A stretch of 15,059 bases of DNA from Methylophaga sp. (GTDB taxonomy: Bacteria > Pseudomonadota > Gammaproteobacteria > Nitrosococcales > Methylophagaceae), in the NCBI GenBank assembly GCA_014762585.1, contig JABURN010000046.1:1-15059 (forward strand), read 5' to 3'. How positions within the stretch are numbered: position 1 is the stretch's first letter; each line of letters opens with the position of its first letter. Under the pieces are notes generated by a model that was not told the origin of the DNA, searched no databases, and saw only the letters and a list, made by a program, of their open reading frames with translations. The translations under genes were made by a program, and so were the position numbers. Positions 14,579 to 15,059 of this stretch are shown here, piece by piece.

Positions 14579-15059
14579 AATCTGAGCACGGTCGGAAAGT
14601 TTTTTTCGTCTCTGACAGGACGGGACTCACCGCTGAATCCTACGGAAAATGCCTACTGGCGCAGTTTCCGGATTTGGAATTCGAAACCATCACGCTGGCT
14701 TTCGTCGATACGGTTGAAAAGGCTGAAATCGCGCGCGATCAAATCAATGAGGCCAGTAAAGAAGCAGAATTAAAGCCGGTGGTTTTCAGCACCCTGGTTC
14801 AGGATCAGCAGCAGTACATCATCGAGAGTGCTGATGCCTGCGTGATCAGCCTTTTTCACAGCTTTATAGGCTCCCTTGAGGGTTATTTTGGTGTAGAATC
14901 CTCGCAAAAAGCTGGGGTCTCGAGAATCAAACTGAGCGATACGACCTACCAGCGCAGGCTTGATGCGATTGATTTCTCGCTGATGCATGATGATGGTGTT
15001 CGCCCGGATCAATATAAAGAGGCGGATGTCATTCTGGCCGGTGTTTCCCGTTGTGGTAA
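14557..15059 (+). CDS. ppsR: PEP synthase regulatory protein PpsR (DUF299), 5' part
   Basis: The reading frame opens at ATG 14557 and runs off the window after 167 codons. It matches the pyruvate, water dikinase regulatory family, a bifunctional kinase/phosphorylase that uses ADP to inactivate PEP synthase and phosphate to reactivate it. Visible blocks are KVFFVSDRTGLTAES (14-28), VVFSTLV (75-81), FIGSLEGYFG (103-112), a Y-RRLDAIDFSLMHDDG stretch (about 131-147) and ADVILAGVSRCG at the end, the start of the P-loop (GVSRxGK). The usual SDGTG is SDRTG here. The extra N-terminal residues (KDNEKHQSEHGR) make the start slightly uncertain. ppsA, its usual divergent or adjacent partner, is not in the window. 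It controls pyruvate-to-PEP flux, relevant to growth on acids that end at pyruvate. Confidence 0.93.
   Translation, partial: MKDNEKHQSEHGRKVFFVSDRTGLTAESYGKCLLAQFPDLEFETITLAFVDTVEKAEIARDQINEASKEAELKPVVFSTLVQDQQQYIIESADACVISLFHSFIGSLEGYFGVESSQKAGVSRIKLSDTTYQRRLDAIDFSLMHDDGVRPDQYKEADVILAGVSRCG

Noticed and set aside
1..15059. Mobile elements, CRISPR arrays, tRNA or rRNA genes
   Set aside because: No transposase, integrase, regularly spaced repeats or recognisable RNA gene sequence was seen on either strand.

Overview
The window looks like chromosomal DNA of moderate GC from a proteobacterium, most likely a gammaproteobacterium. The evidence is family-level: EAL and GGDEF proteins, a DUF3034 outer-membrane-type protein, a PrpBCD methylcitrate set, a HutC-type GntR regulator and a PpsR-type PEP synthase regulator. 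The species cannot be named from the sequence. I see no insertion sequences, CRISPR arrays, tRNA or rRNA.

Region 1 (1-2805) concerns c-di-GMP and haem. It opens with the last 52 codons of an EAL-domain gene. This overlaps the start of a DUF3034 gene, which overlaps by one base a group 1 truncated haemoglobin carrying a lipoprotein signal. That gene meets a convergent membrane diguanylate cyclase, and the two share a CTAG stop.

Region 2 (2887-9411, minus strand) is a tight six-gene operon. In transcription order it encodes a divergent CitE-like protein, a mesaconyl-CoA hydratase-type MaoC protein, a malyl-CoA/beta-methylmalyl-CoA lyase-type HpcH/HpaI protein, PrpB, PrpC and PrpD. Gaps are 46 bp or less and one junction overlaps by 8 bp.

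Region 3 (9412-9722) is the divergent control region. It holds two copies of TGTCTTATATAAGA, one on each side, which are probable operators for the neighbouring GntR regulator. A good sigma-70 promoter faces the operon.

Region 4 (9723-14513, plus strand) is a second tight operon: GntR/UTRA regulator, malic enzyme, a 385-residue HpcH/HpaI aldolase and an AMP-forming acyl-CoA ligase. Region 5 (14557 to the end) is the 5' part of ppsR, whose start codon lies inside a 10-bp inverted repeat.

Read together, regions 2-4 look like one regulon for a C5 dicarboxylate such as mesaconate, or a compound entering as mesaconyl-CoA. The inferred route is activation by the ligase, hydration to beta-methylmalyl-CoA and cleavage to propionyl-CoA and glyoxylate. 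Propionyl-CoA would then be burned to pyruvate and succinate by PrpC-PrpD-(aconitase)-PrpB. Glyoxylate would be captured with acetyl-CoA as malyl-CoA and malate, and malic enzyme would convert malate to pyruvate. The individual enzyme families are well supported; the substrate and flux direction are inference.
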